From Cellulophaga sp. BC115SP (GTDB lineage Bacteria; Bacteroidota; Bacteroidia; Cytophagales; Spirosomataceae), in assembly GCF_009905545.1 (NCBI RefSeq), contig NZ_JAAALB010000024.1, positions 1-64,000 of the forward strand: a stretch of DNA of 64,000 nucleotides, read 5' to 3'. The notes beneath the pieces were generated by a model. That model was given only the letters and a program-made list of their open reading frames with translations, ran no database searches and had not been told where the DNA came from. This document shows, piece by piece, positions 42,595 to 50,634 of the stretch (within the stretch, counting starts at the first letter, position 1; each line of letters begins with the position of its first letter). A program made the position numbers and the translations under genes.

Positions 42595-44112
42595 TTACTG
42601 GATTGATGCTACTCTTTCTAATTCAGTGGTCATTCTACCCGTTTTCTGTAATCTTTCGTGCCAACTAAGTGCCTCGCCAAGTAAATGAGGCGTTTGTCCT
42701 CCTTTCTCCAAAGCTCTGGTATAATAATCCAACAAAGCTTCTCGGTAATCGGAGTGTGCACAGTTTTCGATAATAACTTTGGCTCGTTCGCGTGGAGCTA
42801 AACCTCGTAAATCTGCTAGTCCAAAATCAGTTACCAAAATATCAACATCGTGCTCAGTATGATCTACATGGGCTACCATAGGTACTACATGTGAGATTGT
42901 GTCATTTTTGGAAGCAGCTTGGCACACAAAAATGCTTAAATAGGCATTTCTGGCAAAATCACCTGAACCACCGATTCCGTTCATCATTTTGGTACCGTAA
43001 ATATGCGTTGAGTTTACATTTCCGTAGATATCAAACTCGATGGCAGTATTGATCGCAATAACGCCCAATCGGCGTATCACCTCCGCTGAATTACTAATAT
43101 TCTGAGGTCGAAGTAGGATTTTGTCTTTATATCGTTCAAAATTGATAAAAAGCTTTTGATACCATTCCTTCGAAACCGTAATAGAAGACGCTGAAGCAAA
43201 ATCCATTTTTCCTGCATCGATTAGCTCAAAAGTACTATCCTGTAATACCTCTGAATACATCGTAAGACCCTCGAAGGGACTATTGACAAAACCTTGTAAA
43301 ATGGCATTCGCCACCTTACCAATACCCGCTTGTAGCGGCAACAAATGGTAGGAAAGTTTACCTTTATGTACTTCTTTTTCAAAAAATTCAATCAAATGTG
43401 CCGCAATAGCATCTGTTTTTGCTTCAGGTGGAGCGATTGTAGCTGCGCTATCCGACAAGTTTGTAAAGACAACCGCCACCACCTTAGCAGGATCAAATTC
43501 GATACCGATACTCCCTATACGGTCATCGACTTTTTCAATCAATATAGGTTTACGAAAAGGATAACGTTCGGGGATATGAATATCATGAATCCCAGCGATA
43601 CTCGTTGGCACAGCCATATTGACCTCAATAATCAACTGTTTGGCTTGTTGGACAAAAGTTGCTGAATTACCAACCGAAGTAGTTGGAATCAATTGTCCAT
43701 CGGCTCTAATCATGGCAACTTCAATCACCGCCAAATCGATAGGATGAATATTTTCGGCTTGCAATAATTCCGCTGTTTCTCCCAAGTGTTGGTCTATAAA
43801 AAGTACCTCCCCATCGTTGATATGACTTCTTAAGCCGTTATCAGATTGAAAGGGCATACGCTTATATAGTGCGTGTGATTCTGCCAATAATCCATCGGTA
43901 TCATGACCCAGAGAGGCTCCCGTTAGCAAGGTTATCTTCAGCGGATTAGATTGGGCACGTTCGGCTAATGCTTGCAAAACGGCCTTACTATCGCCTGCAC
44001 GTGTGAAGCCACTAGAGCCTACAACCATGCCATCTTCTATTAAAGCAGCAGCTTCTTGTGCGGTTTTTACTTTGGCAAGCAAAGTAGGAATTTGGATTCT
44101 CTCTGAATTCAT
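42595..44112 (-). CDS. Acetyl-CoA hydrolase / succinate CoA-transferase family enzyme
   Basis: 505 aa, class I CoA-transferase fold resembling succinyl-CoA:acetate CoA-transferase. The catalytic Glu lies in LTMYSEVLQDS. GIGKVANAILQG and the GMNGIGGSGDFARNAYLSIF loop bind CoA. It would shift CoA between acetate and succinate or hydrolyse acetyl-CoA. The frame extends 38 codons upstream, but the ATG at 44112 has an unusually good Shine-Dalgarno (GGAGGA at 44125-44120, 7 bp before it). Divergent from an AraC-type gene that probably regulates it. Confidence 0.9.
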   Translation of the reverse strand: MNSERIQIPTLLAKVKTAQEAAALIEDGMVVGSSGFTRAGDSKAVLQALAERAQSNPLKITLLTGASLGHDTDGLLAESHALYKRMPFQSDNGLRSHINDGEVLFIDQHLGETAELLQAENIHPIDLAVIEVAMIRADGQLIPTTSVGNSATFVQQAKQLIIEVNMAVPTSIAGIHDIHIPERYPFRKPILIEKVDDRIGSIGIEFDPAKVVAVVFTNLSDSAATIAPPEAKTDAIAAHLIEFFEKEVHKGKLSYHLLPLQAGIGKVANAILQGFVNSPFEGLTMYSEVLQDSTFELIDAGKMDFASASSITVSKEWYQKLFINFERYKDKILLRPQNISNSAEVIRRLGVIAINTAIEFDIYGNVNSTHIYGTKMMNGIGGSGDFARNAYLSIFVCQAASKNDTISHVVPMVAHVDHTEHDVDILVTDFGLADLRGLAPRERAKVIIENCAHSDYREALLDYYTRALEKGGQTPHLLGEALSWHERLQKTGRMTTELERVASIQ

Positions 44113-44180
44113 GATTTGTTCCTCCGAAAAATAGTTAGAGTTTCTTGTGCGTTTGTTTTGTTTCTTGAAATATGGTAAGA

Positions 44181-44188
44181 CAAAATTA
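44181..44188 (-). promoter_or_regulatory. -7 box TAATTTTG of the CoA-transferase gene
   Basis: Minus-strand exact TAnnTTTG. Only 5 bp from the plus-strand -7 box at 44194-44201, giving a back-to-back divergent promoter. Confidence 0.55.
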
Positions 44189-44193
44189 GCGAG

Positions 44194-44201
44194 TATCTTT
44201 G
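44194..44201 (+). promoter_or_regulatory. -7 box TATCTTTG of the AraC-type gene
   Basis: Exact TAnnTTTG match 47 bp before the AraC ATG at 44249. Confidence 0.55.
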
Positions 44202-44248
44202 TGGTAGAAATATCTACAAAAGCCAACTATTTATCAATTTTTGCCAAA

Positions 44249-45055
44249 ATGACTCCGCAACGATATTACCTTACTGAAGTTGATAAGGTGGAAGACTCTA
44301 TCTATTGTTTTCACGACGCTATGGGCGAAAACGACATTCAGCTACATCAACATAAAAAGGCACAATTGCTATATACTGAAGGTGGTGTCGTACATATTTC
44401 GGTACCTGACAAAACCTATTTTTTGCCAGCTAGACATTATATGTGGATTCCACCCGAAGTACCACATAGTATTCATGCGAGTTCACCTGAAATCATGATG
44501 CGTAATCTGTATTTTCCCATCAAAAATCAGGGAATAGATTTTTTCCAACAAATAGGTATTTATGCGGTCAATGATTTATTACTCCAATTACTCTTGTTTT
44601 CGAATCGCTGGCATGGAGATATTTTGACAAGTTCGCAAGAAGATTATATCATAGCAGAGGCTATACGTGCTATTTTGCCACAAATCAGTACGATGAATTT
44701 ACCGTTAGCTTTACCTTTTTCAAATAACCAAAGGCTCGAAAAAATATTAGCGTTTATGGCAAGTAATTTACATAACCCTATTGCATTTCCTGAGCTATGT
44801 GATAAGTTTGGGTTTAGTCAACGAAGTTTAGCAAGGTTATTTCATGCAGAATTAGGCATGACTTTTATTCAATATTATACGATATTAAGAATTTTGAAAT
44901 CTTTACAACTATTGCTGGAAGAAAAATTACCCGTAAGCGAGGTTGCGATTAGTGTAGGCTATAGTAGCATACCTACATTTAGTAACACTTTTTGCAATCT
45001 CATTGGCTGTCGCCCGTCAGAATATTTAAAAATACAGACTACCATATTAAAATAA
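44249..45055 (+). CDS. AraC family regulator with cupin sensor domain
   Basis: 268 aa. N-terminal cupin (about 20-95: QLHQHKKAQLLYTEGG, YMWIPPEVPHSIHA) and C-terminal double HTH (about 165-265: FPELCDKFGFSQRSLARLFHAELGM, VSEVAISVGYSSIPTFSNTFCNLIGCRPSEYL). The ATG at 44249 is chosen; the frame extends 102 bp upstream over the promoter. Shares a 136-bp divergent region with the CoA-transferase gene, the likely target; the efflux operon beyond is a second candidate. Confidence 0.92.
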   Translation: MTPQRYYLTEVDKVEDSIYCFHDAMGENDIQLHQHKKAQLLYTEGGVVHISVPDKTYFLPARHYMWIPPEVPHSIHASSPEIMMRNLYFPIKNQGIDFFQQIGIYAVNDLLLQLLLFSNRWHGDILTSSQEDYIIAEAIRAILPQISTMNLPLALPFSNNQRLEKILAFMASNLHNPIAFPELCDKFGFSQRSLARLFHAELGMTFIQYYTILRILKSLQLLLEEKLPVSEVAISVGYSSIPTFSNTFCNLIGCRPSEYLKIQTTILK

Positions 45056-45525
45056 ACGAAGTTCAACTTCAAATAAACGATAAATAGAAACATTCCTTAA
45101 AATTCAAAAATGTAATTATTTTTATAAAAAATTACATTATACCGCAATACGATTAACTTTTGTCAATGATTTTACTTATCTTAAATAAAAAAAACATCAA
45201 TTATCACTAATTTGCATCCAATATCACCAAATCATGTGATATAAATTTTTCCTCAAAAATTTTGATTTTATTTTTTATGGTAATAACTTTCAGTTGTAGA
45301 AGAATGTGGACTTCAATTAATATCTGAAAAGCTTCTTTTACCTTAACTAACTAACACCCAATTATATTTATCTACCCTCTTTTTGTTTTCCATACGAAAA
45401 CAAATCATCAAATGGTGTTTTTTAGGATAGTATAATTTCCTTCTTTCGAAAAGGATTTTAAAATGAATAATGGATTTTATTTTAAGTCTAACACATAAAA
45501 CTTTAACTTTATAGCCTTACTTTGT
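45056..45525. other. AT-rich intergenic region
   Basis: No gene. It holds a hairpin AATGTAATT / AATTACATT (45109-45138) about 55 bp past the AraC stop, without a clear T-tract. Nothing else recognised. Confidence 0.5.
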
Positions 45526-45555
45526 AAAAAAGCCTCAGAGAAATCTGAGGCTTTT
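45526..45555 (-). terminator. Terminator of the Ivy-like gene
   Basis: 12-bp stem AAAAGCCTCAGA / TCTGAGGCTTTT, GAAA loop, T-tract on the minus strand, 15 bp past the stop codon. Confidence 0.9.
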
Positions 45556-45569
45556 GATGTTTTTCATGG

Positions 45570-46025
45570 TTAATAATTATTAACCCATTGCATTACTCTT
45601 GGAGAATTACTTCCATCTTCCGAGTAAGTATTCACTTTGTCTCCTTCGCGAATGCCTGCTGAAAGGTTATTTTTAGTAAAGTCATACACAATAATAAAAT
45701 TGGTAGCTCCACAGTTATGTTGCTCACAACCATTTGCTACAAAGAGATTGTTTTTTACTTCAATAGGAACCTCGACAGCCCAAGTGCTTACCATAAATTG
45801 GTAACGATTTCCCAATAATTTTTTAAGACGAGTTGTTAAACTTTGTGAGTTAAATAATTTTACATCAAAAGGGTACTTTCCTTGAAGTTTTCTCAGAAAA
45901 GCCATAGACGGTTCATCACCTACAGTGTTTTTTTGTGTTTCTACAATTTTCGCCACTGAGTGTTGTGATATACCTACGGTTAATAGGCTCATCATAACGG
46001 CGGCACTCACGGTAATCTTTTTCAT
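45570..46025 (-). CDS. Ivy-like lysozyme inhibitor (probable)
   Basis: 151 aa with signal peptide (cleavage near SVAK, 25). The C-E-Q-H-N-C loop (100-105) followed by G and a strand (ATNFIIVYD) parallels the C-K-P-H-D-C inhibitory loop of Ivy, whose His enters the lysozyme active site. Length equals that of E. coli Ivy (157 aa). The upstream half (YQFMVSTWAVEVPIEVKNNLFVANG) fits weakly. If right, it protects peptidoglycan in the periplasm from c-type or self-made muramidases. Assignment rests mainly on the loop and length; other Cys-pair secreted folds are possible. Confidence 0.6.
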   Translation of the reverse strand: MKKITVSAAVMMSLLTVGISQHSVAKIVETQKNTVGDEPSMAFLRKLQGKYPFDVKLFNSQSLTTRLKKLLGNRYQFMVSTWAVEVPIEVKNNLFVANGCEQHNCGATNFIIVYDFTKNNLSAGIREGDKVNTYSEDGSNSPRVMQWVNNY

Positions 46026-46232
46026 TTCTTATACGTTTATACCTATTTGGGTTCAAGACATCTTTTCAAATATAACGGATAAGTTCTGGAAACACGTATT
46101 ATTTTTTTCAAGCCAATTGCTTTACCGAAATAGAGTCGTAACCTATTTAGCACAAAAAACCAAGCAATAAAATACTTAAAATCAAACACTTAAATAATTA
46201 TCATCAGTATCAAAATCACCTTAATTGTTAGT

Positions 46233-46874
46233 TTAATTCTGATGATTTAGTATTCTCAAAACCTCTGCATCACCTTCTGCCAAATCAAAGATGGTATAAC
46301 CCTCAATGTTAGGAATATTTTTATCCGCACCAGCCTTTATCAACAATTCAATACTTTTCAAATGAGCACTTCTTGCGATATTTTTATCCTGATAAGTCCC
46401 ATGAACAGCCCAAAATAATGGCGTTGAGGTAAACTCAATACATTTTTGATTCAAATCAAGATCTTTTTGTAACAATACTTCCAGCAATTCAACACCACCA
46501 CACCAAGCTGCCCAGTGTAAGGCAGTTCCGCCAAAACATCCTTGATGGTGTAAATTAGCCCCTTTGCTAAGATAATACTTCCCAAGTTGATTAGCGTAAA
46601 GACTAGCCGCAGCAATTAGGGGTGTATCTTGAAGAATTTTCAAATCTTGACCGTCAATATTTGCGCCAAAATCAAGTAAAATACTAGCTAGCTCGATTCC
46701 TTTTTCTTCAGAAATATCCTTCGTAAATACCCAATCAGCAATTCGGTGCAAGGGATGTGCCAAAGCAGGGGTTTTGTCATCTAGTGGAACTCCACTATTT
46801 GCCAACTCAGGATTTGATGCGAGCGTGGAATGGAGTAATATAGTATCGCCAGTTTTTAAGATTGATTGTAACAT
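46233..46874 (-). CDS. Ankyrin-repeat protein
   Basis: 213 aa, no signal peptide. At least four ankyrin-like units: DTPLIAAASLYANQLGKYYLSKGANLHHQ, GTALHWAAWCGGVELLEVLLQKDLDLNQ, STPLFWAVHGTYQD...SIELLIKAGADKNIP, EGYTIFDLAEGD. Such proteins bind other proteins; no partner is evident. A single-gene unit with AT-rich flanks. Confidence 0.88.
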   Translation of the reverse strand: MLQSILKTGDTILLHSTLASNPELANSGVPLDDKTPALAHPLHRIADWVFTKDISEEKGIELASILLDFGANIDGQDLKILQDTPLIAAASLYANQLGKYYLSKGANLHHQGCFGGTALHWAAWCGGVELLEVLLQKDLDLNQKCIEFTSTPLFWAVHGTYQDKNIARSAHLKSIELLIKAGADKNIPNIEGYTIFDLAEGDAEVLRILNHQN

Positions 46875-46958
46875 AGTAAAAATGATTAAAGGTTAAGAAT
46901 ATCAAATTTACTAGTTTTTGTTACGAAATTGGGTCAGTCAAAGAAGATTTAACAGACA

Positions 46959-47351
46959 CTAATCTGCCCTCCAAAGTCGGAGTAATGTTAAAGTTAACAC
47001 AATCATAAAGATGTTAAAACCCAGAACCTCAGTCTCACCACGCACCAGATGAAATACAATTGCAGAAAGCATCAACCCAAGTATACCATAGGCAGCCCAT
47101 CGACTAAAATAAGGTTTTATGTTCAGAAGACTCGGCAGTATGATACCTACTGCTCCAAGTAAATCTAATAGGGCTGTTCCCCAAACTACAAGATTAGGCA
47201 CTTGCGCAACCCATGGCCACATCAAAGCTAGTTGGTCAATCGGAGTTATTAATTTCATGATGCCTCCATAAGTAAGGCACAATGCCAAAAGAAATTGCAG
47301 TACCCAAGCGGATAATGTTTTGAACCTAGAATTTTGTTTGTGTGTTGTCAT
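46959..47351 (-). CDS. DoxX-like membrane protein
   Basis: 130 aa with four membrane segments (about 12-32, 49-66, 75-92, 103-122), matching DoxX-like (DoxX_2) proteins: FLLALCLTYGGIMKLITP and LVVWGTALLDLLGAVGIILP. The ATG at 47351 is used; 11 extra upstream codons are ignored, as they would overlap the promoter boxes. Divergent from an HxlR regulator. DoxX-like genes with HxlR neighbours often respond to redox or electrophile stress. Confidence 0.85.
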   Translation of the reverse strand: MTTHKQNSRFKTLSAWVLQFLLALCLTYGGIMKLITPIDQLALMWPWVAQVPNLVVWGTALLDLLGAVGIILPSLLNIKPYFSRWAAYGILGLMLSAIVFHLVRGETEVLGFNIFMIVLTLTLLRLWRAD

Positions 47352-47362
47352 GGTTGTAAATT

Positions 47363-47379
47363 TATTTTTGCCAAAACTA
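47363..47379. promoter_or_regulatory. Abutting divergent -7 boxes for hxlR-type and doxX genes
   Basis: TATTTTTG (47363-47370, plus) and, one base later, TAGTTTTG on the minus strand (47379-47372). Both match TAnnTTTG. A TTTG at 47337-47340 could be the plus-strand -33. They are too close for simultaneous use. Confidence 0.55.
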
Positions 47380-47406
47380 CCCACTTAACTTTTACAACAC
47401 AGGGAT

Positions 47407-47442
47407 ACTTTCTTCGAGGTAAGCACTTACCTCGAAGAAAGT
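47407..47442. promoter_or_regulatory. Perfect 36-bp palindrome, HxlR operator candidate
   Basis: Two 17-bp arms around CA; core GGTAAG-CA-CTTACC. It lies upstream of the doxX promoter and in the leader of the HxlR-type gene, 25 bp before its ATG. No T-tract, so not a terminator. Confidence 0.8.
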
Positions 47443-47467
47443 AAAACGAATCATAAACTCAAAGACG

Positions 47468-47806
47468 ATGATAAACGGCATTGATTGTCCTAAAAATATA
47501 CTTTCTATTAAGGATACCTTAGAAACCTTACAAGGCAAATGGAAGTTGTTAATTCTGTTTGCCTTAGGTGCTGAACCTAAAAGGTTTAATCAAATTGCCC
47601 AAGAAGTGAAGGGTATTTCAGATAAAGTATTGTCCAACGAGCTCAAAAGTCTTGAAACGAATACTTTAATTACTAGAACTGCCGTTGATACCTATCCACC
47701 GACGGTGGAGTATTCTATTACGCCACACGGGCAGTCGCTACAAAGGGTAGTTGAAGAGTTACATCTATGGGGTATTGAACATAGAAAGGTGATTATGGAA
47801 AAGTAA
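47468..47806 (+). CDS. HxlR family transcriptional regulator
   Basis: 112-aa winged-helix protein: DTLETLQGKWKLLILFALG, KRFNQIAQEVKGISDKVLSNELKSLE (recognition helix), and YSITPHGQSLQRVVEELHLWG, all family hallmarks. One N-terminal Cys (C7, GIDCPKN) could be a redox or electrophile sensor as in YodB/HypR-type members. It lies divergent from doxX with a perfect palindrome between. Confidence 0.92.
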   Translation: MINGIDCPKNILSIKDTLETLQGKWKLLILFALGAEPKRFNQIAQEVKGISDKVLSNELKSLETNTLITRTAVDTYPPTVEYSITPHGQSLQRVVEELHLWGIEHRKVIMEK

Positions 47807-47844
47807 ATCATATATAAAGATGTATTATCCTGTGTTTACGTATC

Positions 47845-47970
47845 AAACATGAGTCATCCCGAATTTAGCGATTTAGAGATTGAGCAAATGAGTGATTATG
47901 TAAAAATTTGTATTCTAGCAGTAGAGACGCAATGATTGCGTCTCAAGCCAAGTTATATCTAGCATAGTAG
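47845..47970. repeat. Dispersed repeat, copy A (inverse of 54911-55020)
   Basis: About 125 bp. Starts with GAGTCATCCCGAATTT and contains the hairpin GAGACGCAAT-G-ATTGCGTCTC (47924-47944). The reverse complement aligns along most of its length with 54911-55020. A heptad-like GAGT stretch (47879-47895) lies inside. Confidence 0.7.
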
Positions 47971-47974
47971 CATC

Positions 47975-48012
47975 AAAAAAGCGGTCGAAAAATATTTTTC
48001 GACCGCTTTTTT
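47975..48012. terminator. Bidirectional terminator between HxlR and cupin genes
   Basis: Perfect palindrome AAAAAAGCGGTCGAAAAAT / ATTTTTCGACCGCTTTTTT. Nearly the same as 38112-38150. Confidence 0.9.
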
Positions 48013-48078
48013 GATAAAAACTTAGAGAATAATCCCAATCCTAAAAATTCAGGACGACTGTTGTTTTTCTACAAAAAA

Positions 48079-48621
48079 TCAAAACTGTAATGGTGGTCCT
48101 ACCACCTGCATATCGTGTGCAGCGAATATCCGTGCTCCTTCTTCTGGAGTTGGTTGGGTTTTAAGCGCACCTAAAGCACGAAAAAAGTCTTCCATTTTTC
48201 CAGAGGGTTGAAACATAAAAAATAGCTTTCCTGCTGAAGAAGTTTGCGCAAAAGCATGAGGAATATTCCTCGGCAAAAATATTGTATCTCCTGCTTTTAA
48301 TCTATATTGCTCCTTTCCTACCTGAAAAAGATATTCTCCTTCTACAATAAAAAATATTTCATCCTGATTGGGGTGAATATGTAGAGGAGGTCCACCTTTT
48401 TCTCTTCCAATGTACTCAAATACAGTAAGCTGCCCACTAGTATCTTTCGATGAGACCTTGATATTATTAGGACTAAGCCCAACTTGAGTGCTTTCCTGAA
48501 AACGGCTCTCGCCAGAACGAATCACAAATGGCGCTATTGGCGCTAGCTTCGTTTCGGCACTTACTTGCGTCAAAGTAGTGCCAAATACTGCTGCTGTTGA
48601 AAGAAAATTTCTGCGTTGCAT
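48079..48621 (-). CDS. Exported cupin-domain protein
   Basis: 180 aa from the ATG at 48621. The N-terminus MQRRNFLSTAAVFGTT looks like a twin-arginine (Tat) signal with a short hydrophobic stretch. The cupin_2 core has PLHIHPNQDEIFFIVEGEY (metal His, His, Glu) and GDTIFLPRNIPHAF (last His). Function undefined; could be a small oxygenase or a sugar- or metal-binding cupin. The AraC-type gene 77 bp upstream on the same strand might belong with it. Confidence 0.83.
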   Translation of the reverse strand: MQRRNFLSTAAVFGTTLTQVSAETKLAPIAPFVIRSGESRFQESTQVGLSPNNIKVSSKDTSGQLTVFEYIGREKGGPPLHIHPNQDEIFFIVEGEYLFQVGKEQYRLKAGDTIFLPRNIPHAFAQTSSAGKLFFMFQPSGKMEDFFRALGALKTQPTPEEGARIFAAHDMQVVGPPLQF

Positions 48622-48698
48622 AGTTGTTGGGGTAAAAGTTATAACACAAATTTGCAAGGCTGAAAATGCAATCTAGTGGTAAAAAAACGACATTTTTC

Positions 48699-49532
48699 TT
48701 AGTAAGTATCTGCTTGTCCAAAGCTTCTTTCAGGTGAATTTAAGTCCATCAAATGAAATTCTGTTGGCGACTTTAAAGTCAACTTTTGGTAGGTCTTTGA
48801 TAAGTGTTGGTAATCATAGTACCCGCATTGAATAGCAATTGTGAGCCAATCTAATTGTGGGTATTTATTTTTCATACGAAACGCATTTTCAAACCGAATC
48901 AACGAATTATAATATTTGGCAGAAACGCCCATTCTTTCCAAGAATTTACGTTCAAATTGACGAGTACTCAAGCATGATTCATGCGCTAGCCAGTCAATAT
49001 CTACTACGGTCGATTGATTTAATATATGATTGGTAATCATATCCAAACCATGACTTGGCTTAACTTTCTTGGTTAACAAACCCATCAGAAACGATTCTAC
49101 AATCGTTATCATATTGGTATAATTCTGTACCTCCTGTAACCGTAAATTGACTTCTTTGATACAAAAGGGAAAAATAGCCTCAGCGTCAATGTAGGAGTTA
49201 TTGAGTTCGAAAGACGGTATTCCTGTTAGACGATACAATGCTCCAGGGCGAAAAACAACCTGAAAAACCAAAAAATCTTGACCAACATAGCGATGTGTAA
49301 CTTCTGTTTGCTGACCAAATACCACAGACTTAAGTTTTGATTCGGTCTTACCAGAAACAGCATACTTTACCGTTTCGGTATCTCGAGGATAGAAACTCAA
49401 ACAGTGTTCAGGTTTGGGAGGATAAGGTTTGTAGGGAATAGCTTGATTTGCTGAAAAAACAAAATCTACAATGCGGAAAGTGCGGACAAATTCCTTCAAA
49501 ATGGGCGATGGAGGAAATTCTAGCAAAACCAT
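48699..49532 (-). CDS. AraC family regulator
   Basis: 277 aa from the ATG at 49532. An N-terminal beta-rich ligand region (about 1-150: HCLSFYPRD, FLVFQVVFRPGALYRLTGIP) and a C-terminal AraC HTH (about 175-270: IDWLAHESCLSTRQFERKFLERMGVSAKYY, LTIAIQCGYYDYQHLSKTYQKL). The 14 upstream codons are optional. Faces a divergent NAD(P)-binding-protein gene across 289 bp; either that gene or the cupin gene could be its target. Confidence 0.9.
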   Translation of the reverse strand: MVLLEFPPSPILKEFVRTFRIVDFVFSANQAIPYKPYPPKPEHCLSFYPRDTETVKYAVSGKTESKLKSVVFGQQTEVTHRYVGQDFLVFQVVFRPGALYRLTGIPSFELNNSYIDAEAIFPFCIKEVNLRLQEVQNYTNMITIVESFLMGLLTKKVKPSHGLDMITNHILNQSTVVDIDWLAHESCLSTRQFERKFLERMGVSAKYYNSLIRFENAFRMKNKYPQLDWLTIAIQCGYYDYQHLSKTYQKLTLKSPTEFHLMDLNSPERSFGQADTY

Positions 49533-49821
49533 AGTCTTAATTGTGCATAAGGATTTCGATGAGAATATATTCAAAAATCATTTTTTTGCTTCTGTCACCA
49601 ACCTATTCAATCTTTCTCAAAATCGTTTTATTTAATAATTATCAATAAAACGGTCAGATTCTTATACCTAATATACAGTATTTCAGCAAGAAAATGATAA
49701 TTTTGACCTATTAAACGCTGATTTACATACCAACAATCGAACTTTGCACGACTTGGTTCTTCTCCTTGCAACATACTTCATGTTGTGACAGTTTTTTGTT
49801 GTATATAAAATCAGAAAAATC

Positions 49822-50469
49822 ATGACATCTTCTTATAAAATCGCTGTTATCGGCGGAACAGGCAAATCAGGCTCTTATCTTCTCCAAGAACTTTTTTCTA
49901 ATCATTTTCAAGTAAAAGTATTAGTACGAAATCCACAAAAAGTGGGTCAAATTCCTGCTGGGGCAGAAATCGTGTTAGGTGATGTGACCGATATAGACGC
50001 CATTAATCGTTTACTGAAAGGATGTACTCACGTGGTGAGTATGTTGGGCATGGGTACTCCACCTAGCGAACCCACGATTTTTGCTCAATCGACACAGCAT
50101 ATTTTAAGTGCTATGCAACAAGAAGGGATTCTGAGATATATCGTAACGACAGGACTAAATGTTGATACGCCGAGCGATCAAAAAAGTGAGCAAACACAAT
50201 TTGGCACTCAGTGGATGAAACAAAATTTCCCAATCTCAACTGCCAACAAACAAATTGAATATGATTTACTAGTCAACGCGACGGTAGACTGGACACTGAT
50301 TCGTCTTCCTTTGATTGAATTAACAGAGGAAAATGTACTTGTCCATACAGATTTGAAGGATTGTACAGGAAATAAAATTAGTGCGAAAAGCTTGGCAAAA
50401 TTTGTTGTAACACAGCTTTTCTCTAAAGAATTCTCAAGACAAGCACCATTTGTATTTAATCAAGTTTAG
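49822..50469 (+). CDS. NAD(P)H-binding protein, NmrA/SDR-like
   Basis: 215 aa. The N-terminal GGTGKSGSYLL dinucleotide-binding loop and LVRNPQKV (NADP preference), GDVTD and HVVSMLGMG belong to atypical short-chain dehydrogenases of the NAD(P)H-binding (PF13460) type, such as anthrone oxidase-like and BLVRB-like proteins. No catalytic Tyr-x3-Lys is obvious. Could be a flavin/biliverdin-type reductase or a redox sensor. A -7-like TAATTTTG lies at 49698-49705, far from the start. Confidence 0.87.
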   Translation: MTSSYKIAVIGGTGKSGSYLLQELFSNHFQVKVLVRNPQKVGQIPAGAEIVLGDVTDIDAINRLLKGCTHVVSMLGMGTPPSEPTIFAQSTQHILSAMQQEGILRYIVTTGLNVDTPSDQKSEQTQFGTQWMKQNFPISTANKQIEYDLLVNATVDWTLIRLPLIELTEENVLVHTDLKDCTGNKISAKSLAKFVVTQLFSKEFSRQAPFVFNQV

Positions 50470-50476
50470 TAATTTA

Positions 50477-50528
50477 TTGACAAGGATTGTTTCCTATAAT
50501 TTTAGAATTATAGGACAATCCTTGTCAA
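50477..50528 (+). terminator. Long hairpin after the NAD(P)-binding gene
   Basis: TTGACAAGGATTGT and CCTATAATT pair with AATTATAGG and ACAATCCTTGTCAA, with a TT bulge and a TTAG loop. T-rich sequence follows, but with only a weak T-tract. Confidence 0.65.
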
Positions 50529-50634
50529 TTCAATTCAATTCTTTTTCAAATCGTTTCAAACACCTACAAATCCCCACAAAGAAGCCTACTATCTGTACGT
50601 TCTTGTGTTAACATTTCAATTTTTCTATAAATCA

